From CAZHWR01 sp964536085 (lineage in GTDB: Bacteria; Bacillota; Clostridia; Oscillospirales; Ruminococcaceae): DNA of 10,625 bases. This document shows, piece after piece, positions 1 through 7,369 of the stretch (within the stretch, counting starts at the first letter, position 1; the number at the start of each line of letters is the position of its first letter). The stretch covers positions 1 through 10,625 of the forward strand of contig CAZHWR010000054.1 of the NCBI GenBank assembly GCA_964536085.1, read 5' to 3'. The notes under the pieces were generated by a model. It saw only the letters and a program-made list of their open reading frames with translations, searched no databases and was not told the DNA's origin. The translations under genes were made by a program, and so were the position numbers.

Positions 1-3
1 TAT

Positions 4-79
4 GCCTCTGTAGCTCAGTTGGTAGAGCAGGGGACTGAAAATCCCCGTGTCGGTGGTTCGATTCCGCCCGGAGGCACCA
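4..79 (+). tRNA. tRNA-Phe (anticodon GAA), CCA encoded
   Basis: A full cloverleaf can be drawn. The acceptor arms GCCTCTG and CGGAGGC pair over 7 bp with one G-U. The D stem is GCTC/GAGC, the anticodon stem GGGGA/TCCCC encloses loop CTGAAAA with anticodon GAA, and the T stem GGTGG/CCGCC encloses TTCGATT. The discriminator is A and CCA is encoded at 77-79. It decodes UUC and UUU. Only three bases of upstream sequence are visible, so its promoter or a tRNA cluster would lie outside the window. The CCA end also forms the base of the left arm of the terminator that follows. Confidence 0.97.
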
Positions 80-118
80 AAACAAAACGCTCCGTGAAAG
101 CGGGGCGTTTTGTTTTGG
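77..118. terminator. Terminator hairpin directly after tRNA-Phe
   Basis: Arms 77-90 and 105-118 are perfect reverse complements (14 bp). The pairing continues inward through 91-94/101-104 with one G-T pair, leaving a loop at 95-100. The outer arms are A-rich on the left and T-rich on the right, so it could terminate in either direction. The left arm begins within the tRNA CCA. Confidence 0.8.
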
Positions 119-144
119 CATTTGAGGCGATTGAGAAGCGCCGC

Positions 145-216
145 CAGTTTGCAGGGAAATGCTATGGAGAAGGAATGCGTGGCGTGCAAACTGAAAGCGT
201 TCGTCGCAGACGAACG
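145..216. other. Non-coding spacer with two inverted repeats
   Basis: The stretch between the tRNA terminator and the duplicated tRNA end holds no gene I would believe. It contains a 9-bp inverted repeat, CAGTTTGCA at 145-153 and its complement at 185-193. It also has a tight hairpin with an 8-bp stem, CGTTCGTC at 198-205 and its complement at 209-216, around a 3-nt loop. There is no T-tract after this hairpin, so it is not an obvious terminator. Its role is unknown. Confidence 0.5.
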
Positions 217-226
217 GTTGTGGTTA

Positions 227-245
227 CGATTCCGCCCGGAGGCAC
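227..245 (+). repeat. Duplicated 3' end of tRNA-Phe
   Basis: Positions 227-245 repeat exactly the 19 bases at 59-77 of tRNA-Phe: part of the T loop, the 3' half of the T stem, the 3' acceptor arm, the discriminator and the first C of CCA. Just upstream, TGGTT is also shared (54-58 and 221-225), after which this copy has one extra A. The anticodon and D arms are absent, so it cannot be a tRNA. It is either a decayed tRNA copy or a remnant of site-specific integration at the tRNA 3' end. Confidence 0.75.
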
Positions 246-287
246 AAAAATTGCCTGATGCAATCTGCATCAGGCAATTTTTTGTGC
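242..287. terminator. Bidirectional terminator hairpin after the tRNA-end repeat
   Basis: Arms 246-262 and 266-282 pair perfectly over 17 bp around a 3-nt loop. The outer part is A5 on one side and a run of six T on the other. Beyond one bulged T, GCAC (242-245) pairs with GTGC (284-287), so the stem starts within the duplicated tRNA end, much as the first terminator starts within the CCA. Confidence 0.75.
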
Positions 288-290
288 ATA

Positions 291-325
291 AAAAACAGCG
301 GCACCAAATGCATGCCGCTGTTTTT
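291..325 (-). terminator. Rho-independent terminator of purL
   Basis: Arms 291-303 and 313-325 pair over 13 bp around a 9-nt loop, with A5 and T5 at the base. It lies 17 bp beyond the purL stop codon on the minus strand, so it is well placed to end the purL transcript. It could also act on the plus strand. Confidence 0.8.
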
Positions 326-342
326 CACTTTTTACTGTGCGG

Positions 343-3300
343 TTATTTAAAATACTCGACTCCCGATTTAAATATTTTCTGGTCGGTTTCGCCGACGATG
401 TTTCTGTAAAGATTGCGTCCTATGCGCTCGCTGTGCCCCATCTTGCCGAGAATCCTGCCGTCGGGGGAGGTGATACCCTCGATAGCCATGACCGAAGCGT
501 TGGGGTTATGGCGAATGTCGTATGTCGGAACACCTTTGAGGTCGACATACTGGGTCGCAATCTGACCGTTGCCAGCCAATTGCCTGATAAGCGCGCTGTC
601 CGAGACAAACCGCCCCTCTCCGTGCGATATCGCAACGGTGTGAATGTCGCCGACTCTCGACTGTGCAAACCACGGCGATTTGTCGGAGGCAACACGTGTG
701 CGAACCATCATCGACTGGTGGCGGTTGATTGTGTTGAATGTAAGAGTCGGGGAGTTGTCGTTCATATCGACAATCTCACCAAACGGAACGAGTCCGAGCT
801 TGATAAGAGCCTGGAAGCCGTTGCAGATTCCGAGCATCAAGCCGTCGCGGTTTTTGATAAGCTCGTTGACTGCGTCTTTAACCGACGGATTTCTGAAAAA
901 CGCGGTTATAAATTTGCCCGAGCCGTCCGGTTCGTCTCCGCCCGAAAATCCGCCGGGAATCATGATAATCTGACTTTCCTTGATTTTGCCGCTGAACGCT
1001 TTGACCGATTCGTTGATATTCGCTCCCGAAAGATTCTTAACGACGAATATTTCAGGAACCGCACCCGCTTTTTCAAAGGCGCGGGCAGTTTCGTATTCGC
1101 AGTTAGTGCCGGGGAAAACAGGAATAAGGACTTTCGGTTTTGCTGTTTTGATTGCAGGAGCTTTGCGGGATTTTGCTTCATAAGAAAACATCGTAGCCTT
1201 TTCTTCCGGGAAGCTGATGTTGCAGGGAAAAACAGGCTCAAGTTTTTCTTCGTAGACTGCGAGCAGCTCGTCAAGTCCGAAGATGTTTTTGCCGGTGTCG
1301 ATAAGACCGTCGGCGGTGACAAGACCAATCTGCTCAAATCCGCTTTCGGTTATGTCCGACTTTGCCTCCAGCACAAAGCCGCCGTAAACTCCGTTAAACA
1401 GGGTGTTTTTATCGACGCTTGCTGTAAATCTGAAGCCCATGCCGTTTCCGAACGCCATCTTTGCGACGGCTTCGGCAACGCCGCCGTAGCTCAAAGCCCA
1501 TGCGGAGGAAACGTTGCCGTTTGCAATTTGTTGCTCGACCTTGTCAAAAACCTCGGAGACCGAAGCATAGTCGGGAAGTCCGTTTTCATCGTATTTCGGG
1601 GTTATAAGATAAACCTTTGAAGCGGGATTTTTAAATTCGGGCGAGATAACGCTGTCCGCTTTTGCAACGGAAACCGCAAACGAAACGAGCGTGGGGGGAA
1701 CGTCGATATCCTCAAACGTCCCGCTCATCGAATCCTTACCGCCGATAGAGGCAATTTTGAGTTCGTTTTGTGCCCTCAGCGCGCCGAGAAGAGCCGCCAT
1801 CGGCTTGCCCCAGCGTTCGGGATTGTTTTGCGTGCGCTCGAAGTATTCCTGGAAGGTGAGCCAGCATTTTTTGTAGCTTCCGCCTATGGCGATGATTTTT
1901 GCAACCGATTCTATAACCGCCGCCTGCGCTCCGTGGAACGGGCTTTGCTCGGAGAGATACGGATTAAATCCCCAGCCCATAAGCGAGCAATCGTCGGTTT
2001 CGCCGTGCAAAACGGGGATTTTTGCCGCCATGCTCTGCGCGGGAGTGAGCTGGTGTTTTCCGCCGAACGGCATCAGAACGCTTCCTGCGCCGATTGTTGA
2101 ATCGAACCGTTCAGACAGTCCTTTTTGCGAGCAGATATTAAGGTCGCTCAAATGCGCTTTCCATCCGTCCTTTGTGTTTTCGCGGACGTTTATCGGCGCA
2201 AGCGACACCTTTTTGATTTTGACGTTTGTTTCTTTCGGCGCGCCGTTTGAATTTAAAAACTCTCGCGATAAATCGACTATTTTTGCGCCGTTCCACTCCA
2301 TAGTCAGGCGCGGTTGCTCGGTCACTGTTGCAACAGGGGTCGCGAGCAGATTTTCGCTGTGGGCGTATGAAATAAATTTGTCAACGTCCCGTTCGCTTAC
2401 GACTACCGCCATTCTTTCCTGAGATTCGCTTATTGCAAGCTCGGTGCCGTCCAGTCCCTCGTATTTTTTGGGAACGCGGTTTAAGTCGATATGCAGTCCG
2501 TCGGCGAGCTCGCCGATGGCGACGGAAACTCCGCCCGCGCCGAAGTCGTTGCAGCGCTTGATAAGGCGTGTCACTTCGCCGTTTCTGAACAGTCTTTGGA
2601 GCTTTCGTTCCTCGGGAGGATTACCCTTTTGAACCTCTGCTCCGCAGGTTTCGAGTGAGCTTGCGGTGTGCGATTTTGAAGAGCCTGTCGCTCCTCCGCA
2701 GCCGTCGCGTCCGGTTTTTCCGCCGAGCAGTATGATAATGTCGCCTGCACAGGGGCGCTCTCTTACGACGTTTTTCTCGGGAGCCGCGCCGACAACGGCG
2801 CCGATTTCCATTCGCTTTGCGACGTATCCGGGATGATAAATCTCGGCGACATGACCTGTGGCGAGACCTATCTGATTGCCGTATGAGCTGTAGCCGTTGG
2901 CGGCGGTGGTGACGATTTTTTTCTGCGGCAGCTTGCCCGCGATTGTCTTTTCAATGGGAACGAGCGGGTCTGCCGCACCGGTTACGCGCATCGCCTGATA
3001 AACGTAGCTTCTGCCCGAAAGAGGGTCGCGTATAGCGCCGCCCAGGCAGGTCGCCGCGCCTCCGAACGGCTCGATTTCAGTCGGGTGGTTGTGGGTTTCG
3101 TTTTTGAACATTAAAAGCCATTTTTCGGGCTTGGAGTCAACCTCGATATCGATTTTGACCGAGCAGGCGTTTATCTCCTCCGATTCGTCAAGGTCGGTTA
3201 AAAAGCCGTCTTTTTTAAGTTTTTTAGCTCCGATTACCGCCAAATCCATAAGGGTTTCGGGCTTGTCTGTTCTGCCGGAATAAAGCTCGTTTCTAATGCC

Positions 3301-4059
3301 GAGATATTCGTCGTAGGCGGCTTGAATGTAGCTGTCCTCTATCTGAACGTCTTTGATATTGGTGGAAAATGTCGTGTGACGGCAGTGATCCGACCAATAG
3401 GTGTCGATCATTTTGATTTCAGTTATCGTAGGGTCGCGGTGCTCGGTATTTTTAAAATAATCGCGGCAAAATTCAATGTCGTCCTCGTCCATCGCAAGAC
3501 CGTATTCGCCGATAAACTCTTTAAGCTCTTTTTTGCCCAATTCGGTAAATCCGATGAGAGTTTTGACCGCCGATGGAATATCGTATTCTGTTTTAAGGGT
3601 TTGAACCGTTTCAAGCGACGCTTCGCGGCTTTCAACGGGGTTTATTATAAAATGCTTTATCGAATCAAGCTGAGTGGGCGTTATATCGCCCGACAATATG
3701 TAAATTTTCGCGCTTTTAACGCTCGGGCGGTCGCCCTGGGTCATAAGCTGTATGCACTGTTCGCAGGAGTCTGCGCGTTGGTCGAACTGTCCTGGAAGAT
3801 ACTCAACGGCAAAAACGCTTTCGTCCTCCGCCGTTTCAGGAAGCTCAAAAAAAGTCACGTCTGCGGCGGGCTCGGAAAATACGGTTTTGGACGCGGAATC
3901 GAAGACCTCTCGGCTTATTCCCTCAACGTCGTACCGATTGAGAACGCGGACATTTTCAACGCTTTGAATGCCAAGAGTTGAAACAAGGTCTGATTTTACG
4001 CTCTTTGCTTCAACGTCAAACGTAGGCTTTTTTTCAACATAGATTCGATAAACACTCAT
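343..4059 (-). CDS. purL: Phosphoribosylformylglycinamidine synthase, single-chain (PurL with glutaminase domain)
   Basis: This 1238-residue protein would convert FGAR, glutamine and ATP to FGAM in cytoplasmic de novo purine synthesis. Order: a PurS-like N-terminus, a linker region, two AIRS-type synthetase halves, then a class I glutamine amidotransferase domain. Visible motifs are HCRHTTF at about 225, NETHNHPTE at 320-328, and GGKDSMSG with Lys at 775 in the second half. The amidotransferase domain has nucleophile Cys1079 in GICNGFQ, and His1209 and Glu1211 in GHSER. The length fits the clostridial fused type, so no separate PurQ or PurS is needed. The ATG start has GGAG upstream on the minus strand. 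No other pur gene lies in the window. A 13-bp inverted repeat sits 45-115 bp upstream, and the end is marked by the hairpin at 291-325. Identification is very secure. Confidence 0.97.
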   Translation of the reverse strand: MSVYRIYVEKKPTFDVEAKSVKSDLVSTLGIQSVENVRVLNRYDVEGISREVFDSASKTVFSEPAADVTFFELPETAEDESVFAVEYLPGQFDQRADSCEQCIQLMTQGDRPSVKSAKIYILSGDITPTQLDSIKHFIINPVESREASLETVQTLKTEYDIPSAVKTLIGFTELGKKELKEFIGEYGLAMDEDDIEFCRDYFKNTEHRDPTITEIKMIDTYWSDHCRHTTFSTNIKDVQIEDSYIQAAYDEYLGIRNELYSGRTDKPETLMDLAVIGAKKLKKDGFLTDLDESEEINACSVKIDIEVDSKPEKWLLMFKNETHNHPTEIEPFGGAATCLGGAIRDPLSGRSYVYQAMRVTGAADPLVPIEKTIAGKLPQKKIVTTAANGYSSYGNQIGLATGHVAEIYHPGYVAKRMEIGAVVGAAPEKNVVRERPCAGDIIILLGGKTGRDGCGGATGSSKSHTASSLETCGAEVQKGNPPEERKLQRLFRNGEVTRLIKRCNDFGAGGVSVAIGELADGLHIDLNRVPKKYEGLDGTELAISESQERMAVVVSERDVDKFISYAHSENLLATPVATVTEQPRLTMEWNGAKIVDLSREFLNSNGAPKETNVKIKKVSLAPINVRENTKDGWKAHLSDLNICSQKGLSERFDSTIGAGSVLMPFGGKHQLTPAQSMAAKIPVLHGETDDCSLMGWGFNPYLSEQSPFHGAQAAVIESVAKIIAIGGSYKKCWLTFQEYFERTQNNPERWGKPMAALLGALRAQNELKIASIGGKDSMSGTFEDIDVPPTLVSFAVSVAKADSVISPEFKNPASKVYLITPKYDENGLPDYASVSEVFDKVEQQIANGNVSSAWALSYGGVAEAVAKMAFGNGMGFRFTASVDKNTLFNGVYGGFVLEAKSDITESGFEQIGLVTADGLIDTGKNIFGLDELLAVYEEKLEPVFPCNISFPEEKATMFSYEAKSRKAPAIKTAKPKVLIPVFPGTNCEYETARAFEKAGAVPEIFVVKNLSGANINESVKAFSGKIKESQIIMIPGGFSGGDEPDGSGKFITAFFRNPSVKDAVNELIKNRDGLMLGICNGFQALIKLGLVPFGEIVDMNDNSPTLTFNTINRHQSMMVRTRVASDKSPWFAQSRVGDIHTVAISHGEGRFVSDSALIRQLAGNGQIATQYVDLKGVPTYDIRHNPNASVMAIEGITSPDGRILGKMGHSERIGRNLYRNIVGETDQKIFKSGVEYFK

Positions 4060-4103
4060 TGTATACTCCGTTTCTCCGTGCGTTAAGCTTGAAATGCTGT
4101 TTT

Positions 4104-4174
4104 CCGCCGCGCGGCACGGAAGCGGGCGAATTTATCATAATATATTCTTTGCGCGCGCAATTGCCGCGCGGCGG
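4104..4174. repeat. 13-bp inverted repeat upstream of purL
   Basis: CCGCCGCGCGGCA at 4104-4116 is the exact reverse complement of 4162-4174. Each arm also contains the self-complementary core CCGCGCGG. The 45 bp between the arms include an AT-rich stretch (about 4130-4147) where a minus-strand purL promoter could sit, although I could not find a convincing -35/-10 pair. There is no T-tract next to either arm, so it does not look like an intrinsic terminator for mtaB. It could be an operator, or an RNA stem in the purL leader. Confidence 0.55.
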
Positions 4175-4188
4175 TCGTCTGCCGGGGA

Positions 4189-5475
4189 TTATGTAACTTC
4201 GCCGATACAGCGGTCGTTTTCAACTCGGATAAGACGGACATTTTTTATTGTTCCGCAAAGCTCCTCGTTGCCGTTCACCGCAACGGGAGCGTAGTTTTTG
4301 GTATAGCCGAAAACCATGCCGTTTTCGCAGGTTTCAAATAAAACCGATTGAGTAAGTGAAATCTGCGAGCGCAAAAATTCTTCACGGAGCTTGATTGTGA
4401 CCGCAATCATCTCGGCGCTGCGCTGTTCTTTGACGCGGGCGGAAATCTGACCGCTCATTTTAGCGGCGGCTGTTCCTTTGCGTACGGAATAAGCGAAAAC
4501 GTGAGTTTTGGCAAATCCGATTTTTTTGGCAAATTCCACCGATTCTTTAAATTCTTCGTCAGTCTCGCCGGCAAAGCCGACCATGATATCGGTTGTGACG
4601 GACGGGTTTTGAAAACTTTTGCGTATTTTACCGACTATATCAGCATATTCTTTTGTCGTGTAGTGACGGCGCATGCGTGAGAGAGTTTGATCGCATCCGC
4701 TTTGCAGGGAAAGATGAAACTGGGGGCAGAATTTTTTGCAGCTTGCCATCCTTGCAAGGTCGCTGTCGGTCAAAAGCTCCGGCTCGAGCGAGCCCAAGCG
4801 CACGCGCTTGATTTTTTCAACGCTGTTTGCAAGCTCGACCGCGTCCGCAAGACCGAAATCGCTTCCTCTGCCGTAGGAAGAAAGATTTATGCCTACCAAA
4901 ACGACTTCCTTGTAGCCGTTTTCGGCGAGTGACAAAAGCTCGGCTTTCAAATCGCAGAGCGGCTTTGAGCGAACGGGACCGCGCGCTTTTGGAATAATGC
5001 AGTAGCTGCAATATCTGTCGCAGCCGTCTTCTATTTTAACAAACGCGCGGGTGTGTTCTGAAAATGAGCTTGCGCTCATCGGCTCAAACGGCACGCCTTT
5101 TGAATACTGTGTAATCTCAACTATTTTGCGGCGTTCGTTTAAGATTTCAGTGACGCGGTCAAAAACGGCGCGGCGGTTTTGCGCCCCCATTATAATATCC
5201 GCGTCGGAAAGCTTGCCGGCATCTTCAGGAAACGCCTGCGGATAGCATCCGATGACCGCTATGACCGCCGTTGGATTTTCGCGGCGGAAGCGATGCAGCG
5301 TCTGCCTGGTTTTTTTGTCGCCGCCCGATGTGACGGTGCAGGAATTTAATATAAAAACATCAGCGGCGCTGTTCGGATGTACGATAGTATATCCGTTTTC
5401 GGCAAACTGTTCTTTTATTATTTCGGTTTCATATTGATTGACTTTACAGCCCAAGGTGAAAAATGCCGCTTTCAA
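4189..5475 (-). CDS. mtaB: tRNA t6A37 methylthiotransferase MtaB (radical SAM)
   Basis: This 428-residue enzyme of the MiaB/RimO/MtaB class is expected to convert t6A to ms2t6A at position 37 of ANN-decoding tRNAs. The N-terminal UPF0004 domain has three cluster cysteines: Cys10 (LGCKVNQ), Cys46 (LNSCTV) and Cys77 (IGCYPQ). The radical SAM motif CDRYCSYC supplies Cys152, Cys156 and Cys159. A C-terminal TRAM-like RNA-binding region follows. LGCKVNQYE favours MtaB over MiaB and RimO. The start is TTG: the preceding in-frame codon (5476-5478) is TAA, so no longer protein is possible, and the family N-terminus fits. An AAAGGCGG-like ribosome binding site lies about 10 nt upstream. purL follows 129 bp downstream on the same strand with no clear terminator between, so co-transcription is possible. 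Confidence 0.93.
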   Translation of the reverse strand: MKAAFFTLGCKVNQYETEIIKEQFAENGYTIVHPNSAADVFILNSCTVTSGGDKKTRQTLHRFRRENPTAVIAVIGCYPQAFPEDAGKLSDADIIMGAQNRRAVFDRVTEILNERRKIVEITQYSKGVPFEPMSASSFSEHTRAFVKIEDGCDRYCSYCIIPKARGPVRSKPLCDLKAELLSLAENGYKEVVLVGINLSSYGRGSDFGLADAVELANSVEKIKRVRLGSLEPELLTDSDLARMASCKKFCPQFHLSLQSGCDQTLSRMRRHYTTKEYADIVGKIRKSFQNPSVTTDIMVGFAGETDEEFKESVEFAKKIGFAKTHVFAYSVRKGTAAAKMSGQISARVKEQRSAEMIAVTIKLREEFLRSQISLTQSVLFETCENGMVFGYTKNYAPVAVNGNEELCGTIKNVRLIRVENDRCIGEVT

Positions 5476-5567
5476 TTAAAGGGAACCGCCTTTCGTGAGT
5501 AATTGATAATAATCAGCCGACCGGAGCATAGCGTACCCGCAGGAGTATGGCTTTAAATTTATGCCGC

Positions 5568-5647
5568 AATGTAAAGCCCGCCGTTTTCCGGCGGGAAACC
5601 GCGCTTTGCGCGATGGCGATTGCAGAACAACCGCTTTGCTTTACATT
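5568..5647. repeat. Folded palindromic element between divergent genes
   Basis: AATGTAAAGC at 5568-5577 is the exact reverse complement of 5638-5647. This 10-bp outer stem encloses two hairpins: CCCGCCG (5577-5583) with 5589-5595, and CGCGC (5600-5604) with 5608-5612. The base at 5577 can join either the outer stem or the first hairpin. The element lies upstream of both mtaB and the HPr-like gene, so it terminates neither. It shares TGTAAAGC and GCTTTGCTTT with the 101-bp tandem repeat at the end of the window. A small mobile or MITE-like repeat, or a structured leader of mtaB, are both possible. Confidence 0.55.
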
Positions 5648-5682
5648 ATAAAATATTTACCGCGAATTTTCAATGATTTTTG

Positions 5683-5711
5683 TTGACTAATTGAGATTTT
5701 AGTTGTATATT
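5683..5711 (+). promoter_or_regulatory. Promoter of the HPr-like gene
   Basis: TTGACT at 5683-5688, a 17-bp spacer, and TATATT at 5706-5711 form a good sigma-A type promoter, 46 bp before the ATG of the HPr-like gene. Confidence 0.8.
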
Positions 5712-5757
5712 GGTCTTGTGTAAAGATACAATAATGATAAGTTTGGAGGAATCAAGT

Positions 5758-5982
5758 ATGAAAAAGGTAAAAATCAAGCTTTCCACAATTGACGACGTTA
5801 AAAATTTCGTGAACAAGGTTACGGGCTGCTCTTTCGATGTTGATCTGATTTCCGGCAGATACGCAATCGACGCCAAATCGATTATGGGTATTTTCAGCCT
5901 TGACCTTTCAAAGCCGATAGAAGCAGTCGGATATACCGACGATAATTCTTTCGAGGAAGCAATCAAAGATTTTATCGTATAA
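5758..5982 (+). CDS. HPr-like protein without the phosphorylated histidine
   Basis: This 74-residue protein fits the HPr fold of PTS phosphocarriers. The best match is the segment DAKSIMGIFSLDL (39-51), equivalent to the Ser46 region of HPr, with Ser41 at the regulatory serine. Aligning this segment puts Thr10 roughly where the catalytic His15 should be, and the usual HARPAT motif is replaced by TIDDVKN. It is therefore unlikely to carry phosphate from Enzyme I. A Crh-like regulatory role is possible: Crh also lacks His15 and keeps Ser46. The ATG at 5758 is chosen because GGAGG (5745-5749) sits 8 nt before it; an upstream TTG at 5710 would overlap the promoter. It has its own promoter and terminator, so it is probably monocistronic. 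HPr family membership is fairly sure, function is not. Confidence 0.85.
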   Translation: MKKVKIKLSTIDDVKNFVNKVTGCSFDVDLISGRYAIDAKSIMGIFSLDLSKPIEAVGYTDDNSFEEAIKDFIV

Positions 5983-5992
5983 TAGCGATTAT

Positions 5993-6023
5993 AACGGTTC
6001 CGCGGTTGTCGGAACCGTTTTTA
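5993..6023 (+). terminator. Terminator after the HPr-like gene
   Basis: Arms 5993-6002 and 6010-6019 pair over 10 bp around a 7-nt loop and are followed by T residues to 6022. It begins 10 bp after the stop codon. Confidence 0.88.
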
Positions 6024-6111
6024 TTTATAGTATTTTTTCTGCCGCCGTTTCATATTAATGTAAAAAAGCCCGGGATGTTGTTTTATCGGTCCGGGAGGCG
6101 GAGGGAAAGGT

Positions 6112-7305
6112 ATGAGTAAAAGGCTGTGTTGTATTGTTATTTCGTTTGCACTGCTTTTCAGCATTTCGGCGCAAGCGGGCGAAACGCTTTATTCGTCTGA
6201 GACGGCGGAGGACGTTAAAAAAGACGCTGTAAATTCAGTTGAACTTGATTTGCCTGCAAAATCGGTCATACTTATAGAGGCTACCACGGGAAAGGTACTG
6301 TATGAGGAAAACGCCGACGAAAAGATGCCGCCGGCGTCCATAACAAAAATTATGACTCTTTTACTTGTTATGGAAGCTATTGAAACGGGTAAAATAAATC
6401 TGTCGGATATGGTGACTGCGTCGGAGCACGCCTGCTCAATGGGTGGAACGCAGATATGGCTTGAGCCGAATGAGCAGATGAGCGTTGAAGATTTGTTGAA
6501 GGCTACGGCGGTCGTTTCAGCAAACGACGCGGCGGTCGCGCTGGGCGAATTGGTGGCGGGAAGCGAAACCGCATTTGTTTCGCAGATGAACGATAAGGCA
6601 AAGCTTTTGGGGATGACCAATACAACGTTTAAAAACGCCACGGGACTTGACGCAGACGGTCATGCTTCAACAGCGCGAGACATTTCGATTATGTCAAAAG
6701 AGCTTTTAAAGCACAAGGATATTACAAAATACACAACTATATGGATGGATTCACTGCGCGACGGCAAAAATGAGCTTGTAAACACAAACAAGCTGATAAG
6801 ATATTACGAGGGTGCGACCGGGCTGAAAACAGGAACGACCGACGGCGCGGGCGCGTGCCTTTCGGCGTCCGCCGAACGCGACGGGCTGGAGCTTATAGCA
6901 GTAACTATGGGTTCGGCGACAAGCAAGGAGCGGTTTGCCAGCGCAAGAACGCTGCTGGATTATGGATTTTCGGGATTCTCGGTCGTAAAACCGGAGATAG
7001 ATTCGTCGAAGCTTGCTCCTGTAAAGGTTATCGGAGGAGCGGATGAAAGCGTTAACATATATGCGGGCGATGTGAACGGAGTTGTAGTGAAAAAAGGCGA
7101 GGAGGAAAGTATAGAACAGAAAATCACGATTGCCGAGGATCTGATGGCACCGGTCGAAAAGGATCAGATAGTGGGAAGTATTGAGTTTTTGCTCAACGGA
7201 GAAACTATCGGGGAGTACGACATAAAAGCGCAAAGCGGCGTTGTGAAAATGAGTATCGGCTTGGCTCTTGTGAAGCTGCTTACAGAATTGATCAATTTAA
7301 AATAA
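6112..7305 (+). CDS. Secreted D-alanyl-D-alanine carboxypeptidase (peptidase S11, PBP5/DacF type)
   Basis: This 397-residue serine DD-carboxypeptidase would trim the terminal D-Ala from peptidoglycan pentapeptides outside the membrane. A signal peptide is clear: Lys3-Arg4, a hydrophobic core from about 6 to 20, and an AQA cleavage site near residue 22. The three penicillin-binding motifs are in order: SITK (Ser76 nucleophile, Lys79), SAN (136-138) and KTG (239-241). A C-terminal PBP5_C-like beta domain follows, then a C-terminal segment (about 376-397, VVKMSIGLALVKLL) that resembles the amphipathic membrane anchor of this family. The length is typical. GGAGGG at 6100-6105 precedes the ATG by 6 nt. 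It lies alone between the HPr terminator and the pgi promoter. Whether it is vegetative (DacA) or sporulation-type (DacF) cannot be told from here, so no symbol is given. Confidence 0.95.
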   Translation: MSKRLCCIVISFALLFSISAQAGETLYSSETAEDVKKDAVNSVELDLPAKSVILIEATTGKVLYEENADEKMPPASITKIMTLLLVMEAIETGKINLSDMVTASEHACSMGGTQIWLEPNEQMSVEDLLKATAVVSANDAAVALGELVAGSETAFVSQMNDKAKLLGMTNTTFKNATGLDADGHASTARDISIMSKELLKHKDITKYTTIWMDSLRDGKNELVNTNKLIRYYEGATGLKTGTTDGAGACLSASAERDGLELIAVTMGSATSKERFASARTLLDYGFSGFSVVKPEIDSSKLAPVKVIGGADESVNIYAGDVNGVVVKKGEEESIEQKITIAEDLMAPVEKDQIVGSIEFLLNGETIGEYDIKAQSGVVKMSIGLALVKLLTELINLK

Positions 7306-7369
7306 TACTGAAAAACAGGAAAAAAATTGTTTGTTTTTTACGATTTTACCATATATTAATAATTCGTTA

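Noticed and set aside
19..258. Open frame running through tRNA-Phe and its terminator
   Set aside because: It overlaps a perfect tRNA gene and two hairpins and has no ribosome binding site. The repeated PPGGTK in its translation is just the duplicated tRNA end.
337..1620. Long plus-strand open frame (427 codons) opposite the 3' part of purL
   Set aside because: It lies entirely antisense to the strongly conserved glutaminase and synthetase regions of PurL, has no ribosome binding site and encodes no recognisable domain.
5710..5757. N-terminal extension of the HPr-like protein from a TTG
   Set aside because: It overlaps the -10 box of the promoter and lacks a ribosome binding site; the ATG at 5758 has GGAGG at good spacing.
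7306..7345. Terminator after the carboxypeptidase gene
   Set aside because: Only a weak A/T stem can be drawn before the T-rich run near 7329-7340. The evidence is too thin to call it.
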